NCBI RefSeq assembly: GCF_047511655.1
Contig: NC_133400.1
Location: 191,001 to 255,000 of the forward strand
Reading direction: 5' to 3'
Length of the DNA stretch: 64,000 nt
From: Castor canadensis
Lineage: Eukaryota > Chordata > Mammalia > Rodentia > Castoridae
A program made the translations under genes and the position numbers. The notes below the pieces were generated by a model. It had not been told where the DNA came from, searched no databases, and saw only the letters and a program-made list of their open reading frames with translations. This document shows, piece by piece, positions 33,701-45,700 of this stretch; positions within the stretch are counted from its first letter, which is position 1, and each line of letters begins with the position of its first letter.

Positions 33701-36700
33701 GCGTCTGTGCTGGGAGAGTCTGTGCCCTTCCTAGTGAACTGACCCAGATAGTTAGGGTCAGGGATGAGGTGTCTCCCAGGGTCTACATTGGTTCATCCCC
33801 AGTGACAGACCTTGGGAGGGGTACTTCTGAAGTGTCATGTTGCTTTTGTGTGCACTTCCTTTTACCTTTTGAAATAGATCTTATTGAGATGTCATTTAAA
33901 TAACATGAACCCAGTGTACCTGTACATTTGATATGTTTTGATAGATGTATATATGTGTGTTCAATGTTTGAAGGTCTGTTTTATTTTTGAGGCAAGCTCT
34001 AACTATGTTACCCAGGTTGGCCTTGGATTCTGGGCTCAAGTGATCCCCGAGTGCTGGGTCTACAGGCATGTGCCACTGCCCTGACTCTTACTCTATATTT
34101 TCAAAAAATATTAGTGTAAATCGACCAGTAGTTGCTAACTTGAGCCCTCAGGTCAGTGATGTAGTTTGTAGCCTATCATGTCCTGTAGCTAGATGTAATT
34201 TTTTGTACCAGTGACTGCTAATGAGCCCTCAAGTCAGTGATGCAGTTGGTGGCATGCTGCGTTCTGTAGTTAGATCTGATTTTCTGTATGAGAACTGCCC
34301 TTGTAGGGCTGTGTGTCAGTGGCAGCTGTGACCCCGGGTTTAGGTGTGTGTCACTTTGGGTGCTTTACTTCCAATGACATGTGAGTCTGTGCAGAGGGTT
34401 CAGGTGTTCCCCAATGTGGTGAGTGTTACTGAGGCTCAGGTTCTCTTGCCTAGAGATACAGTGGTTCACATGGGCATCCTGACTTGTCCATCCTACTACT
34501 CTGGCAGTGGCAGGAGCTGGGTGGTGATGTGGGCCTGAGTAGTCTGTTTCATTTGAGTCTTTAAATGATGGGTCTTGAGCTTCTTTCTGAGTATTTGGTG
34601 CACAGTTTCTGTTTCCTAGCTGTTTTCCCCACTATCCTCATAGATGGAGGATGGTGAGATAAGCATTTCCCCCTTTTGTCTAACAGCATTTAGTGCCTGC
34701 ACTACAGGAACATGCAAAAGAATTGTCTGGTCTTCACAAAGTTTGCACTTCCAAAAGCCCAAGGTGAGGCCTCAGTCACCTTGCAGTGGTGTTTGCTGAT
34801 GCTGGAGAGTGACTTATCCAGGTTCCCACAGGTGTGTTGCACTTTTACGTGTGACCAGTGTAGCAGGAGTTTGGTTTGGGGGTAAGTTGTGCAGCTTTCA
34901 TGTATGTATGTTCTAGCAGAGGCGGGGGATAGAACTCAGGGCCTTGTTCATGATAGGCAGGGCTTTTCCACTAAGCTGCATACTCAGTCCTGAATGTACG
35001 TTCTCTTGCAAGTTAATTTACAGTGTACTCAGAGCCAACCCAATTTAAACTCTCCCCTGACTTGCCCCAGCCTTGGCCTCGGCCCCCGTCGCAGCATCCT
35101 GGCAGGGATGCCTCGGACCTCCTTGCCTCACACTTGTTCTCTTCTGATCTGTGACTTCAGTGTCCTGAGAGGAAGCATCCTGGGCCTCTTTCCTTGTCCA
35201 CGTCTCCTGCAGCAGCCTTGCCAGTGATGTGTTTGGGACATGAGTGTTCAGGAAAGTCAGGTTGCTGACTGATGAAATGATGTATTTGCTGAGTGAAGAG
35301 CTGTCGTCAAGATGGTTGACAGACTGCCCCAGAGGAGCACAGGATTCCCAGCTGCTGTTTTCTACACCTTTGAATAGATGTTTGCCCATCTCTGTTACGG
35401 TTGTGACATCTTTAAGTCTGTGAATACAGATTCCTTTTTCTTTTTTTCAGTAGCAGTTTTCTGTTTGAGATAGATGGTATCTGCCTAGCCAGTACTGATG
35501 GCACGGTCCTTAGCGGGCACACTGAGCAGCTCCTGCTTTCTCTCTCTCCAGGCCTCCTTTGGGAGCACACGTGGCTACCACCACTGCAGCAAGAAGGCGC
35601 TGGTCTTCCTCTTCAAGTTCCTGACCGATCTTGTGCCCTGGGAGGCTCCCCAGTACTTGAAGGTGAGAAGCTACCTGCAGCATCTGCAGTTCATGGGGCT
35701 TTCCATGTGTGCTCTCCTTGATGAGGGGAGCTCCCCCCAGCCTTCTGCAGATTGCTCTGATCCAGGATGACCTCCTCCCTTCCGCAGGCAGCTCAGGTTG
35801 CACCCAGTGTGGACAAGCAGTGAGCAAGCTCAGATGGTCAGGAGCATGTCCTTGTTCACCCAAGGGGGGAGTGAATTATAGCAGCCTGCAATGAGGGATC
35901 TCACAGCTGCTCAGAGGATGGGCAGTCCAGGGGGCTGGAAAGACCCTGTGAAGGAGGAGCAAGTGGCAGAGTAGTGAGTGCAGTAGGACCTCATTTTGCT
36001 TTTTAAAATCATACATTTTTATATATTCAAGAGAAGAATCTGGAAGGAGATACCCTAATCTGCCAGTGGTCATTACTTCCGGTGAAGAAAAAAGAAACAG
36101 GACTTTACACAAGTCTACTGTTTGAGTTTTTCATAAGTTCCTATTAAGTTTTTGATTAAAAAAATGTGTTGAGCTAGGCATGGTGGCCTAGCCACCTGGG
36201 CACCTGTAGTTGTCCCAGTTACTTGGGAGGCTAGGTGGGAGAATCACTGGAGCCCAAGAGTTCCAGGTGACCTGGGAAACAGTGAGACCCTTGGTATAAC
36301 TTCTTTTCTATGTTTGTCAAATAACCATTCCCAGTGGTTTTGGGGGCTAGGTACCTGATTCTCAGATTCTATCTGTATTAAGAAGTTTGCATAGCATTCC
36401 AGGGAGATTGTGGGGATGTGTGAGAAGAGTGAATGGCTGTGCTCCCATCATCAGGGAAGGTGGAAATGGGCCTCCCCACACCCATTCCAAGTTGCAAATC
36501 TTTGTCCCTCCTATACACTGCTATATTTGTGGCTGTGCTAGTCATCCTTTAAGGCAAGCAGGTGCCTCATAGTAGAGTTGTAACCGCCACCCCCACCTCT
36601 GTCTTGAGCTCCTTTTAGTATCGTAGCCCCCACCACTTGGGTGAGGGATCTGGTCACCAGTGGCCTTCCTGGCTGATCCCTGTCCTGGGCCTGTGACATG

Positions 36701-39700
36701 TTGTCAAGAGGCATGGAGTCACGTGTAAAGACCCTTACCCACATTCTACCTGTCCTTCCTGCCTGGGAGTTCTCTGCCTTTCCTGTCTTCGGTGCTCAAG
36801 CGTCACTGCAGGATACAACAGCCTGGCCTTTCCTTGCACCTGGCACCTGCTCTCACTTCCTTGTGAACACAGTGCAGAAAACACAAGAGTCCTTTCCATT
36901 GACATCATCATCTCCAGCATCACAGACTAGAATCATTGTCAATGTGCTGTCCTGTGGTTGTGCTGTGTCCTTTGTCCCCAGAGGGTTAGGTTAGGGTTAT
37001 GCCCATCTGGCCATGAAGTTGCCAGGTCCGTGGTGTGGAGCTGCTGGCGTACCAACAAGGCCTGGCTGTTGGGCCTGGCAGTCCATATCCCTGGCTTCCC
37101 TCCCACTTCTTGGTGCTCATAGGACGACTGCTGTGTAATTCCTTCTTAGCTTTCTGCTTGGGGGACAGCCTTTCTGCTGTGGGTTTCGATTTTGTGAGTT
37201 AGGTCCCATGCAAGCTAATGGCTGTCTGTACTCAGCATCACTGTACCCATTGTGTGTTGCTGCCATCCCTGAAGAGATGCAGGATCAGCTCATGGGCCAC
37301 CATCTCCATACTGTGCTCTTTCCCCAGGTGCACATTCTCCACCCACCACTGGTCCCGAGCAAGTATCGCACTCTCCTTACAGACTACATCTCACTGGCCA
37401 AGACGCGACTGGCTGACCTCAAGGCAAGTCTGACCACTTCACTAACCTGCCTGAGAGTGACCAATGCCCATCTTCGTGTTCACATCCTTCTTCTCTTCTC
37501 AAGGTTTCTGTGGAGAACATGGGACTGTATGAGGATTTGACCTCAGCTGGGGACATTGCAGAGGTGACATTGCATCGGACTACCCTGCAGTCTCTGGTCC
37601 AATTCTCCTTTCTCTGACTCAAACATTTGGCCCTAAAATCTTTCGCTGGGTTCTCCTCTGGAGCATGTGGGATGACATTTCTCCCAAAGGCATTTCAACT
37701 GCACTGCCCCTCACATGCTGTATGTGACAGTGTAGCAGGGAGCCGTGCTGTCCCTCAGATGCTGTGTGACAGTGGGGCAGGGAGGAGAAGCTGTGAGGAC
37801 AGGCCCTATGCTGCATGGGCTGCCCTCAGGATTTCTGAGTTTACACAGGTTGAATGAAAGAGGTGGTCTACCCTGTGTTCCTAGTAATTGCAAAACAAGC
37901 ACCAGCTATGCCTAGATAAAACGAGTGTCAGCTGGCCATGTGATGTGTGTCTGGCAGCGTAGAAAGCTTTTCAGTGGAAATCTTCTCTTAAGGTTGGGAG
38001 TTGTTGGTAAAGAGCAACTTCAGATGTTCTTAATGTGCAAGGTGAAAAGTGTCATGCAGGTTTCCATTCAATATACATCACAGTTAATAATTGCCATTTT
38101 GTAATAGAAATCTCAGAAGTTAAGTTCTGTCCCTTCCCATCTGGAGGTCTTTACCCATCCCTCTCCTGTCCTGTAATGCAGCAGAGAGGAAAGGAGTGAG
38201 AGAGCGGCAGCTGCTCAGGCCAAGCCTCAGGGGCCTCACATTTCCAACTAACTGAGGGCAGGAAGCAGTGGGTGTGATCCTCACCCCTGCTCTGCTGGGA
38301 CTTGGGGAATTTGGTGAACGTACAACTGTGCAGCATCCCCCTTGGCTTTTACCTCTTTCTGTCCAGAGGATCCTGGCAATGAGGAAGGGAGTTGGGGCCA
38401 GCCTCATCTGCTTGGTTTGCTTGCTTTCTTTCTATCTTCATTTTCTCCAGCCTCAGAGCCAAGCGGCACAGGATGTTGAGAAGGCCATCCTGGTATTTGA
38501 ACACACAGGGAAGATCCCAGTGCCTGTCATGGAGGCCAGGTGAATTGGCTGCTGGAGAGCCACTGCTGAGCATCCTAAAGCTGCCATGACTACCATTAAT
38601 TCAGTGGGCTCTATGAGTGTCCTGTCTCCCCCTTTCCATGTGGCTGAGAACAGCACAGGACACACTCAGCCACGTGGGAAGGGGGAGACAGGAGTTGGGG
38701 CAAGGGCAAAAGTGATGTCCTATGACACACACTTCTGAAATAGCCATCGTGGTGCCCATCTGGAGCTGTGGGGGAAAGAAGTTGGTGGACCCACAGTGTA
38801 GCCACAAGAGTTTTTTATTAATGCCTCATGGTGACCAATATGGAGCTGGTCTAGGGAATTGAGTAGCAAAACTTTATTGAATTTGGTGTGACCTGAAAAT
38901 ATCTTGAATTCTGGTTGCTACCAGTGTTGGTGAACTGATTCCAGCTCATGGGATTTTGAGATTGGCTCCAAGGATAAAGCTTAGAAAGTGCCCAAAGCAA
39001 CCCTCATAGCCTTAGGCTAATCTGGGTTCTGTGGTCAAGCCCAGGGAGGGCAGAACATAATCCATATTTCATATAGCAAGGCACATCCTAAGACAGTGAA
39101 AACGAGACTTAACATGATTGAACATCAGCCCTGGCAGGCTGTCAGTGATGGGATGGTACGTTTTACCCATATTCATCATGGTGTCTCTGCTCTTCTATGC
39201 TGCAGCATATTCAGGAGGTCTTATTATATGTCCCACTTCCTCCCCGCCCTGCTCACACCGAGAGTGGTGAGTGTGGAATGAAGTCTACCATCTGCCTGGG
39301 AGGCAGGGATGTTCCTGTTCTGCCTGCTACCCACTTGCTCTCTCTCTTCCTCACAGCTCCCAGCGGTCCCTGACTCCCGAGAGGGTTTTATCGAGTCTCT
39401 GAGGAGGTAGGCAAAACTTTGAAAAAGACTGAAAGAATTGCGGTTCTTTGTAGAGAAATTTGCCTATCATGCATATTTTGTTTATAAAATACTGGCTCCA
39501 AACTTGGTTATGATTTTTTAAAAACACAATGTTCCATTCTGAATTCCACTACTTAGCATTACTCTTCAGTGAACTTTTAGAGTGCTTGGTCTGGGAATCA
39601 GAGTTAAAGTTTCAATTCACAGTCATGGTAAAAGGTGAACTTAGAAAAAGAAGGCAAACAAGCGCCTTGAGCAACCTTCATACAGTGACTTGGGCCAATC

Positions 39701-42700
39701 TTGAGGCTGTGCTTGGAGAGCAAAGCTCCCCCAGCTTGCTATTGCAGTCTCCAACAGCAGAAAAGGTTGCTGTCTGAGAGGTCTTCCTTCCTGAAAGCAG
39801 TAGGAAACCCTACCTTCCACTGCCAGTGAAACTTAGGACCCACAGAAGACAGAGAGGTGAAACAGCTTGGAAAACAAAAAATCAAAACCCTATTTAAAAA
39901 ATTCCCCTCATCTGGTGTAGTAGTGTACCTGTCTAGCAAGCATGAGGCCCTGAGTTCAAACCCCAGAACCACCAAAAAAAAAAAAAGCATGAACCACCAC
40001 TTACACTTTGCTGTCTTTTGTTACTTTGTTTTTCTTGAGACAGAGTCTCACTCCTGCCTCTGCCTCCTGAGTGCTGGTGTTACTTACAGGCGTACATGAC
40101 CACGCTGAGCTTGAGCTGCTGAATTCGATTTAGTGATGTTTGTTTAGAGCGAGTTTCGTGCCTGCATCTGTAATTCTCTTGTATGTCTCGTCTGCTTTGG
40201 CATGGAGGTTTCAATACCTTGTAAAGTGAATTGGGTTGCTTTCTTCTGTTATCTGGAACCATTTGTGTGACGCAAAGGCTATACATTGTGAAGGTTTGGC
40301 AGTCCTGGTGACTTTTGTGTCAAGCACTTCGGCTATTAACTTAGTTTCATGAATTGTTATTAGTGCAAGTCATGTGGGTTTTTTTTGTTTTTGTTTTTTG
40401 CAGTTTGTTTCTAGAAAATTTTCCATTCATATAAGGTCCTTACTCACCCACCCTGTCATGCTAGGGATGGAATCTAGGTCCTGGGGCACACCAGGCAAGC
40501 ACTGTGCTGCTGCGCATCATTCTCAGCCCTTGTCTAAGTTGTTAAATAACTTACCGTTCACACGGTGCTGTAGGAGTGCAGTGTTATTGGCAGTAGCCCC
40601 TAAGTCACAGGCGTTAGGCCAAAGCACCACACATGGGTCACAGAGCCTCCACACAGGGTTTTGGGGTTGTCCAGTCTGCGCACCTGCTGGCATGAGCAGG
40701 ACTGCCACACCTTCCAATAGACTCCAGTGTGCAACACGCAGCCCTAGGAATGGCACTGAAAGCACAAAAGGCCCACGTGGAGAGTTTAGCACAAATATCC
40801 CCGGTGCTGTGAGGCTGTACCAGGTACCCTGCAAATGGAGATAGGCAAGATAAAAAAGAATGAGGACACAGCAGTGCTCCAAAGAAAACCACACAGCACC
40901 AGAGTTACAGCAGGAGACTCACCCTGCAGACTGTTGTGTGCCTTCTGTATATTCGTAGTGATTGGAGTTAGGAATTTTTCTTAGTAATGTTCATTATTTG
41001 TTACTAGTATGTGACAGTCATACTTAAAACCATACTTTTTAAAAATCATATATGGTTTTACCTTCTAAAACCAGGACAGTCCTGTTACTATATACAGTGT
41101 TGTATTTGCATGCAATATGTATTCCTATTTTATAATAGTTTTGGAATTACAAACCTGAGCATTGGGTTATCATACTTAACTTGGATATTACTTTCTTCTG
41201 ATGCAGGGTGGATAAAATCCCCCCATCTCTGTACTCCGCCTACCACCAAGCCTGCGCCACTGCCAAGGACCCACGGCTGGAGAGTAAGCCAGTTTTCATG
41301 TCTGTTTTCCTGACATGCATCTGTCATGATGCCTGCCTCAGTGACGTCAGTGGTCAGGTCTTGCTGCCCAGGCCTTGTCTGTGTGTTCAGAGGCCACCTG
41401 CACATTGACACCAGCCTAGTCGCAGCACCTGGGGGGCAAATCCTAGCTACTTGAGAGAGGGAGGATTGTGGCAAATAGTTCTTGAGACCCCATCTCCAAA
41501 ATAACCAGAGCAGCCCTGGCAGAGTAGTAGAGCACCTGCCTAGCAAGTTTGAGGCCCTGAGGTCAAGCCCCAGTAGTGCCAAAAGAAAAAAAAATTATTT
41601 TGTTGTTGTGCTAGGGATAGAAGCACTCTATCACTGTGTTACACCTCCAGCTCCAGTGGTTTAATTTTTGATAGGACATTGTAGCATCCAGCATCCAGAC
41701 AGGCCATTTGCCTCCTAGACCCATGTCCAGTATCAATACAAAGCTGTGGGCATCAGTGTTGCTGTACCTTACTGTTCATAATGGGTTTTCTGTTTATAAT
41801 GAAGAGTCTCACTAAGTGTGTTTCCCGCCTGGCCTAATTTTCAAAATTGTCCATTTGCACAGATGTAGCCCCAGGAATGAGGGCAGAGCCTGGCTGTGCT
41901 GAAGAGCCTCTGGGACCACTCATGGCTGCACTGGGAGAGCTCCGAGCTGCAATGACAGACCCTATGCAGTATGATGGTGAGGACAAAGTGTGTGTGAATG
42001 TGGAACCGTTGTGTGAGAGGCTTGCAGGTCTTCCCTGTGGTCTGGCGTTTGGCAGAAGGTGGGTCTTACGCTCTTTGCCATCTAGTAGAACGGATGATAG
42101 AGGTGAAGGAAACTGAAGTTGGTAGAAAGTACAGTTTCTTTGTTGCCCTGACTATCTGAGTAGATGCATGGTCAAGCACCCTGGGTTTCTTCTCTGCTTC
42201 TGTTAACTGTAAGTTAAATAGTAAGTGTGGAGTGTCCACCTGTGTAATTCCAAAGTATTAGTTGCGCAGCAGTCCGTGAAATAAATACCTTTAGATTTTT
42301 ATTATGGTGCATGCAGAAGCTAAAATAGGTAAGTCAATTTTACTGAGTGTATATGTCTATTTTCTGTTGCTGTAACAAACCACCTGATGCTGGCTAATTT
42401 CTAAAGAAAAGAGGTTTATTTAATTCACAGTGTTAGAGGCTGAAATCCCAAGATTGGATAGCTGCATTGATTTACCTTACCAACATAGTGGAGGGGCAGA
42501 AAGGAAATCACCACACGCAGAGGGATTAGATAGCAGACAGGAAGCCAGAGAGAGACCAAGGAGGGCCAGCCTGCTCTATAACAACATTCCTCTGGAGGAC
42601 TCCTTTCCATGGTGACCCACTCACCTTACCAAACTCCACCTCCAAATACCCTAACCCCAGAAAATAAGTGTGACACATTTTAACTTGTTATAGAGGAAAT

Positions 42701-45700
42701 GTGGGCAGATCTTTAGGCTGTGGTCTGCTGGGTCAGCGCCATCTTCCCCAGGCCAAGCACAGATGTCAGAAGCGTGCGTGGCCCTTCAGACCATGGTTTT
42801 GTGTGTGTGTGAAGAAGACTGTGGTGTTGTGTGTGTGATTGTTGGTTTTGGTTATGCTATGCTGCCCAGGCTGGCGTAGAACTCCTGGGCTCAAACAATC
42901 CTTCCGCTTCAGTCTCCCAAGTGGTAGACTACAGGTGCATACCACCACGCCTGGCCGAGAGTTTGGTAGTTGGAGGATATTAGGAAGAGATCCCCTGTGC
43001 AAGCAAAAGGCTGGTAAATGTCAGGTCAGTGTTTCCAGGCAGAGTAGAGAAATAATGCCTGTGTGGATCTGGTGTAAGTACAGGAGGCTTTGAGCCCAGG
43101 CAGCTGTCACTGTGTGAAGAGTTGGCTTCAGGTTTCTGACAGTGCAAGGGCTGGTCCACCCCTCAACTGATTCAGGAAGAGGCAGTGGATGACATCTGCC
43201 CAGGCCACATGCTCTGTCAGGAGGCATGTCCCTGTGCATCTACAGTCTTAACTGCCTGCTCCCTGCAATGCAGATAAACCTGTTTTCACTTTCTAGCTGT
43301 GGACACCAGCAGCCAACAGGATCAGTGGAGATGCTGCACCTGGGGGAGGTTGGGCCACTGTAGGGTGGTCATGTGCTGTTCACACTGGGCTCTGCATCAA
43401 GGTGGACAGCCAGTGCCTAATGCTTCTTGGTGTCCTGCAAGGCACATCAGCCCCTCTCAGCATTACTCCTTCTCCATTTCCCTGCTTACCTAACTGGTTT
43501 CTCTGTTTGTAGTTATTTCTGCTCAGATGGCCATGATTTCTGAAAGACTGAGTGCCGCTTTGGGTCACAATAAAGATGATGGAACCTTTGAGAGAGTGAA
43601 GATTCAACTCAACATCCTTGCTCCAAAACTCGAAAGGCAGGATCAGACGGTGGGTGGGAGGCCCTTGATCAGACTGCAGTGTTAGGTCCTTAGGTTACAT
43701 AAAAAATGTGGTCTGGGGCTGGTGGAGTGGCTCAAGTGGTAGAGTGCCTGCCTAGCAAGCATGAGGCCCTGAGTTCAAACACTAGTACCACCAAAAATAA
43801 AAAAAATGTGGTCATATGTTGAGGGCCAGGCATTGCTGTATGGCAGATGGGCCAGCCCTCCCTGTTCATGGGTGAAGAGTTGTTTTTTCAGTGTCAAGAA
43901 GCATGTGCACGCTGGGGGTATGGCTCAAATGGTAGAGCACCTGCCTAGCAAGTTCAAGGGCCTGAGTTCAAACCCCGGTACCACTAAAAAAAAGAAAAAT
44001 ATTAAGAAAAATTTTAAAAAATATGTGCAGCAGAAGCCATTTGTAACCCTAACACCTAAAATATTTACTCTTTGGCCCTTTGCGGTCAAGGTTTACTCAG
44101 TACTGTAAAGTTTCATGTTTCTAGCTTGCCTGACAACACTTGTGCTGCTAGAATCCCAGGGAATGAGCACCCTGGTTCCAACTGGCATTGTAATTGGCTC
44201 TCTTATGCAGCCCATCTTGCAGTCATGTTTGCATGGCCTGCTTCCTGTCGGTCATGTTTTGGAGGCCACAGCCTCATGGTGACCATGTCTTCTCTCAGGT
44301 TGTAGATCTTCTGCTTACAGCCTTCTGTCAGAATCTAATGGCAGCTTCCAGCTTTGCTCCACCACAGAGGTGAGGGCTTGGGGGTTTTAATGGGTGATCT
44401 TTACCTGTGCTGGGTGCTGAGGGCTGAGACCATGGGCCAGGTGGGCGTGAGCTCGGTTCCTAGGAACAGATGGTCACACTGAGCTTTGTCAAATGGGAAC
44501 TCTGCGGAAGACTGGTTGTCTTTGTTACAGAAAGGCCACTGTTTTGGGGATGACCTGGCCCTTTCATAGGCCTCCTCTGCCTGCATTGGTTGTGGGATAT
44601 ACAGGGCCATGAATAGCCAGCACCTTGGTCTGTATCTCTTCAGGCAGGGTCCCTGGGCTGCTCTGTTCGTGAGGACCCTGTGTGGACACAGGCTGCTGCC
44701 TGCAGTACTTGCTCGGCTTATCCAGTTGCTCCATCACCAGGTAGCTCCTGCCCCTGTCACCAGGTAGTTCTTATCCCCTCTAGTCTGTACCCTTGGGGTG
44801 ATTCTGAGCCCAGGATGTTGCTTCTGGCTGGTTCTTAGAACCCTTCCAGCTGGGGTTGTTGTTGCCAGCTCTTTCCCTTGTCCTGTTTCAGGGCCCGAAC
44901 CTGAGTGCCTCACACGTGCTGGGGTTGGCCGCGTTGGTCATCCATCTGGGTGAGTTCAAGTCCACGCTTCCAGAGGTGGATTCAGGTCCTCCTGCCCCCA
45001 CCAGTGGCCTTCCCATCCCTGAGTTCCTCTACAGCCTCCTGACTTGTCGCACCAGGGAATCCTTGCTTTTCTGCCTCAAGTAAGCCCTCCTCCACATTCC
45101 TGTTATTGCTTCTCCTTTCTTGAGAAAAGTAAATACTCATCAGATAACATAAAAGATTAGGGCCTGGGTGCAGCTCAGTGGTTGACTGTGCTTAGTATGC
45201 CTGAGGCCCTCCAGCACCAAAAACAGAAAAAAGAAAAAAAGTTGACAGATACACAGAAAATCAGCCACCCAGAGATTATCATTTCTTTACATTCAGGGAT
45301 CTCTCCTTCCAGAATTTGATTATATACATATTTATAATATTCATTTGTTTCTTTGTTTATAAGTACAGAGTCCTACTACTTTAGTGAACTGCCAAAATTG
45401 ATGTTATTGCTAAAGTTAATACTAGGTCGTAGACATCTTTTCATATTGTTAAGCCATGGGGGTGGTCATGGTAAGAGCTGCTTTGTTGTCTTGGGGTAAT
45501 CTGACAGGTTTCTTCCAGTTTCCTCTGGTTAGGTTTCTGAGTTTCCCTGTGACAAGTAGCATATGGTTTCTCTCGAGACCTGCACAGTCAAAAAGGAAAC
45601 TCAACTTCAGGGGTTTAAAACCCCAGGTCCTGCCCTCTGCTGCCATCCCCACCCCACTAGTATTCACGGAGCCCTGGCGAGTGCTGAACCTGCCCCAGGG

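Larger units (their letters stand above)
32301..35551 (+). other. FANCA: FANCA intron 14
   Basis: Carries a SINE, a U6 pseudogene, a MER5-like relic, an L1 scrap and a duplication (all listed). About 33270-33860, 34290-34900 and 34990-35551 show nothing recognised. Confidence 0.5.
39407..41206 (+). other. FANCA: FANCA intron 20
   Basis: Contains three SINE pieces. The stretches 39430-39900, 40100-40370 and 40540-41200 show nothing named. Confidence 0.45.
41284..41862 (+). other. FANCA: FANCA intron 21
   Basis: A degraded B1-ID dimer (+, about 41425-41590) and an antisense ID (about 41595-41660) abut; the rest is unique. Confidence 0.6.
41977..43512 (+). other. FANCA: FANCA intron 22
   Basis: Holds a MaLR LTR, a (TG)n tract at about 42798-42836 and a B1. 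The stretches 41977-42340 and 42970-43512 show nothing named. Confidence 0.45.

Noticed and set aside
37424..37440. Ordinary GT donor for FANCA exon 16 further downstream
   Set aside because: No GT within the next 16 nt follows a usable donor context, and any shift breaks the 96-nt conserved exon and frame. The GC donor fits best.
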